Origin: JAPLXD01 sp041662765
GTDB taxonomy: Bacteria; Patescibacteriota; Minisyncoccia; Moranbacterales; UBA11712
Length of the DNA: 5,827 nucleotides
Assembly (NCBI GenBank): GCA_041662765.1
Contig: JBAZRT010000042.1
Span: 1 to 5,827 of the forward strand
Direction of reading: 5' to 3'
The position numbers were made by a program, and so were the translations under genes. Every line of letters starts with the position of its first letter. Position 1 is the stretch's first letter. Under the pieces are notes generated by a model. It saw only the letters and a list, made by a program, of their open reading frames with translations. It searched no databases and had not been told where the DNA came from. This document shows positions 4,700 through 5,827 of this stretch, piece by piece.

Positions 4700-4730
4700 G
4701 AAATAAAGAAAAGATCCTCGAGGAGGATCT
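4700..4730 (-). terminator. Intrinsic terminator of the candidate structured RNA
   Basis: Minus-strand AGATCCTC, loop CTC, GAGGATCT (4712-4730) is a perfect eight-pair stem, followed by TTTCTTTATTTCC. It cannot belong to the dehydrogenase gene, which has its own strong terminator at 4912-4947. Confidence 0.8.
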
Positions 4731-4864
4731 GTGGGGTGCTGGGGAGGGGGTGTTGATTCTTTGAATCAAGTTGGATTTTTTTTGCTGCAATGCAGCACGG
4801 CGTTGGTTGTTCTTTTTGCTGCTTTAGCAGCTTTTGTTTTTTTGCCTCCCCCAGCATGGTATTG
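4700..4864 (-). ncRNA. Candidate structured non-coding RNA or lgt leader RNA
   Basis: A complete small transcription unit without a credible gene: a consensus promoter upstream (4870-4897), then about 160 nt, then an intrinsic terminator. On the minus strand the 5' part (complement of 4845-4856, TGCTGGGGGAGG) pairs with the 3' part (complement of 4737-4747), 8 plus 3 pairs around one bulged base. This closes a loop holding three hairpins: 4818-4831 (GCTGC/GCAGC), 4783-4797 (TGCTGC/GCAGCA) and 4753-4769 (TTGATTC/GAATCAA). A-rich single strands join them. I do not recognise SRP RNA, 6S RNA, tmRNA or RNase P features. It may be a free small RNA, or a leader controlling lgt by termination, since lgt starts only 25 bases beyond the T-tract. 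Confidence 0.6.
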
Positions 4865-4869
4865 CCTAT

Positions 4870-4897
4870 ATTCTATTCCGAATAAAAAACCTGTCAA
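4870..4897 (-). promoter_or_regulatory. Strong promoter of the candidate RNA
   Basis: Perfect TTGACA (4892-4897), a 16-base spacer and TAGAAT (4870-4875, five of six to consensus) on the minus strand. Transcription should start near 4863. It begins immediately after the dehydrogenase terminator, so it founds a new unit. Confidence 0.72.
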
Positions 4898-4911
4898 GCG
4901 GAAGATGTGGA

Positions 4912-4947
4912 TAAAAAAACGGCGGGTTGTGTTGCGGCACCCGCCGT
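4912..4947 (-). terminator. Intrinsic terminator of the dehydrogenase gene
   Basis: On the minus strand a perfect nine-pair stem, ACGGCGGGT (4939-4947) with ACCCGCCGT (4919-4927), encloses an 11-base loop. A run of seven T (4912-4918) follows. It begins nine bases after the stop codon. Confidence 0.92.
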
Positions 4948-4956
4948 GAAAGAGTT

Positions 4957-5827
4957 TCAAGTGATTATTCCCTGCTCGCGAAGGATGCGGAGCAGATTCT
5001 CGCTGTATTCAGCGGTTGCGATTTCCGGATGGCGCGAAGCGAATCGATGTTCAGTAAAGATCACATTGGGACAATCGATGATGTCCCGGTAAACTTTGTC
5101 GATTCCGCCTTGGGCGAATTTGAGCTCTTCATACGCCTTGCCCTCGACATAAAATACATCGGTTATGTACAAAACGTCCGGGCGTTCGCGCAGGAATCTC
5201 CTGAGGCTCCTCGCCTTGATAGTTATTGCCCGGGAAGAGTTTATCAGTATGGAGTTTTTTGGTATCCGACTCAGGTGCTCATAGCGGATCAGATCTGGAA
5301 CCTGCGCCAGATTGATGGAAATTATGCGAGCTTTGGAAAAGGCTCGCTTCAGATACCTTTCATATGGAATTTTTAGTTTTTCAAGGTCCTCCTTTTTGGT
5401 GCGTCCCCAATAATAAACGTTTTTAAAATCCAGGAACGCCTCATCGAGGAGCAGTTTGGCAATTTTGCCGGACCCGATAACGCCAAATCCAACTTCGCGC
5501 AGGTATTCACGAATGCTGCCGGGCTCCCAAAGGGGCCAGTCAAATTGGCGGGCCACTCTAGACGATATAAGCATGTCGTTGTAAAGGATATCGAATGTTG
5601 AACGGACAACGGCTCTTTCTCCACCGCCGGTTGGGATTATTGAGATATTGCGCTCCGCCAAGATGTCCCAGGCTTCTTTGGGGCAGAAAAAGTGCGGATC
5701 TATCCCGATAAAGAAACTCTTAAAATTTTGATTGAGCGCTCTGGCAATACGAGGCGTATAAATTTCCTCGCCTCCCCAGAAATGCAGATCAACCCCCTGA
5801 AGAGCAGTCAGAAGTTCTTCCTCGAGA
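4957..5827 (-). CDS. D-2-hydroxyacid dehydrogenase family protein, partial (N-terminus off the right edge)
   Basis: The frame stays open to the window edge, giving 289 visible residues. An internal TTG at 5661 is not needed as a start because upstream codons already read as family sequence. Members reduce 2-keto acids to D-2-hydroxy acids, or the reverse, with NAD(P)(H) in the cytoplasm. Counting from the first visible residue, the Rossmann motif is GVIGSGKIA (115-123). The second strand ends YYWGR near 138-142, where an Arg instead of the usual Asp hints at NADPH preference. INSSRAIT holds the catalytic Arg199, DVFYVEG the probable Glu228, and FTEHRF the catalytic His260. The usual length is 310-340, so about 30-50 residues are missing. 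Substrate (phosphoglycerate, glyoxylate/hydroxypyruvate, lactate or a sugar acid) cannot be told. A strong terminator follows. Confidence 0.85.
   Translation of the reverse strand, partial: LEEELLTALQGVDLHFWGGEEIYTPRIARALNQNFKSFFIGIDPHFFCPKEAWDILAERNISIIPTGGGERAVVRSTFDILYNDMLISSRVARQFDWPLWEPGSIREYLREVGFGVIGSGKIAKLLLDEAFLDFKNVYYWGRTKKEDLEKLKIPYERYLKRAFSKARIISINLAQVPDLIRYEHLSRIPKNSILINSSRAITIKARSLRRFLRERPDVLYITDVFYVEGKAYEELKFAQGGIDKVYRDIIDCPNVIFTEHRFASRHPEIATAEYSENLLRILREQGIIT

Noticed and set aside
4818..4847. Plus-strand terminator (GCTGC-TTTA-GCAGC followed by T-rich sequence)
   Set aside because: The stem has only five pairs and no plus-strand gene or promoter lies upstream between lgt and this point. 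It is better explained as an internal hairpin of the minus-strand RNA with its A-rich linker.
4639..4857. Minus-strand reading frame of 72 codons starting MLGEAKKQK
   Set aside because: It crosses a perfect intrinsic terminator, ends inside lgt in another frame, and its middle is made of the hairpin repeats and A-tracts of the candidate RNA. A structured RNA explains the span better.
5659..5661. TTG at 5661 as the start of the dehydrogenase
   Set aside because: The open frame continues to the window edge, and upstream residues (for example FFIGIDPHFF) align in character with the N-terminal part of the family, so the gene is simply cut by the window.

Overview
The window looks like chromosomal DNA from a Candidate Phyla Radiation bacterium (Patescibacteria, probably the Parcubacteria/Moranbacteria side). 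This rests on family style: a C39-like peptidase with the SQAPFGNW and NDVGTRKGE motifs, a stand-alone 83-residue GIY-YIG protein, a tiny CxxC/CxxC protein with a glycine-rich tail, and many short genes without relatives I recognise. Base composition is moderate and the standard code works throughout. The lineage is an inference; no rRNA or tRNA is present to confirm it.

Layout. Bases 1-1022 (minus): a membrane-anchored, glucosaminidase-like cell-wall hydrolase running off the left edge. 1114-1911 (minus): a membrane-anchored C39-type cysteine peptidase. 1987-2217 (minus): a small zinc-ribbon protein with its own terminator. 2295-2580: a single GIY-YIG gene enclosed by perfect 20-bp inverted repeats whose arms cover its initiation region and stop codon. 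2650-3878 (plus): three small uncharacterised genes in two transcription units that share a near-identical promoter plus a leader palindrome, each unit ending in an intrinsic terminator. 3842-4675 (minus): lgt. 4700-4864 (minus): a non-coding unit with its own promoter and terminator and a multi-hairpin fold, a candidate structured RNA. 4957-5827 (minus): a D-2-hydroxyacid dehydrogenase cut by the right edge.

The minus-strand genes share an envelope theme: wall hydrolase, surface peptidase and lipoprotein acylation. Two of them, the C39 peptidase and lgt, have TATACT followed by exactly six bases and then ATG, with no Shine-Dalgarno sequence, so leaderless transcripts are likely. The plus-strand genes instead have textbook Shine-Dalgarno sites, which sets that block apart.

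The items most worth following are the inverted-repeat GIY-YIG cassette, the independent structured RNA upstream of lgt, and the duplicated promoter-palindrome module driving the unknown small genes.
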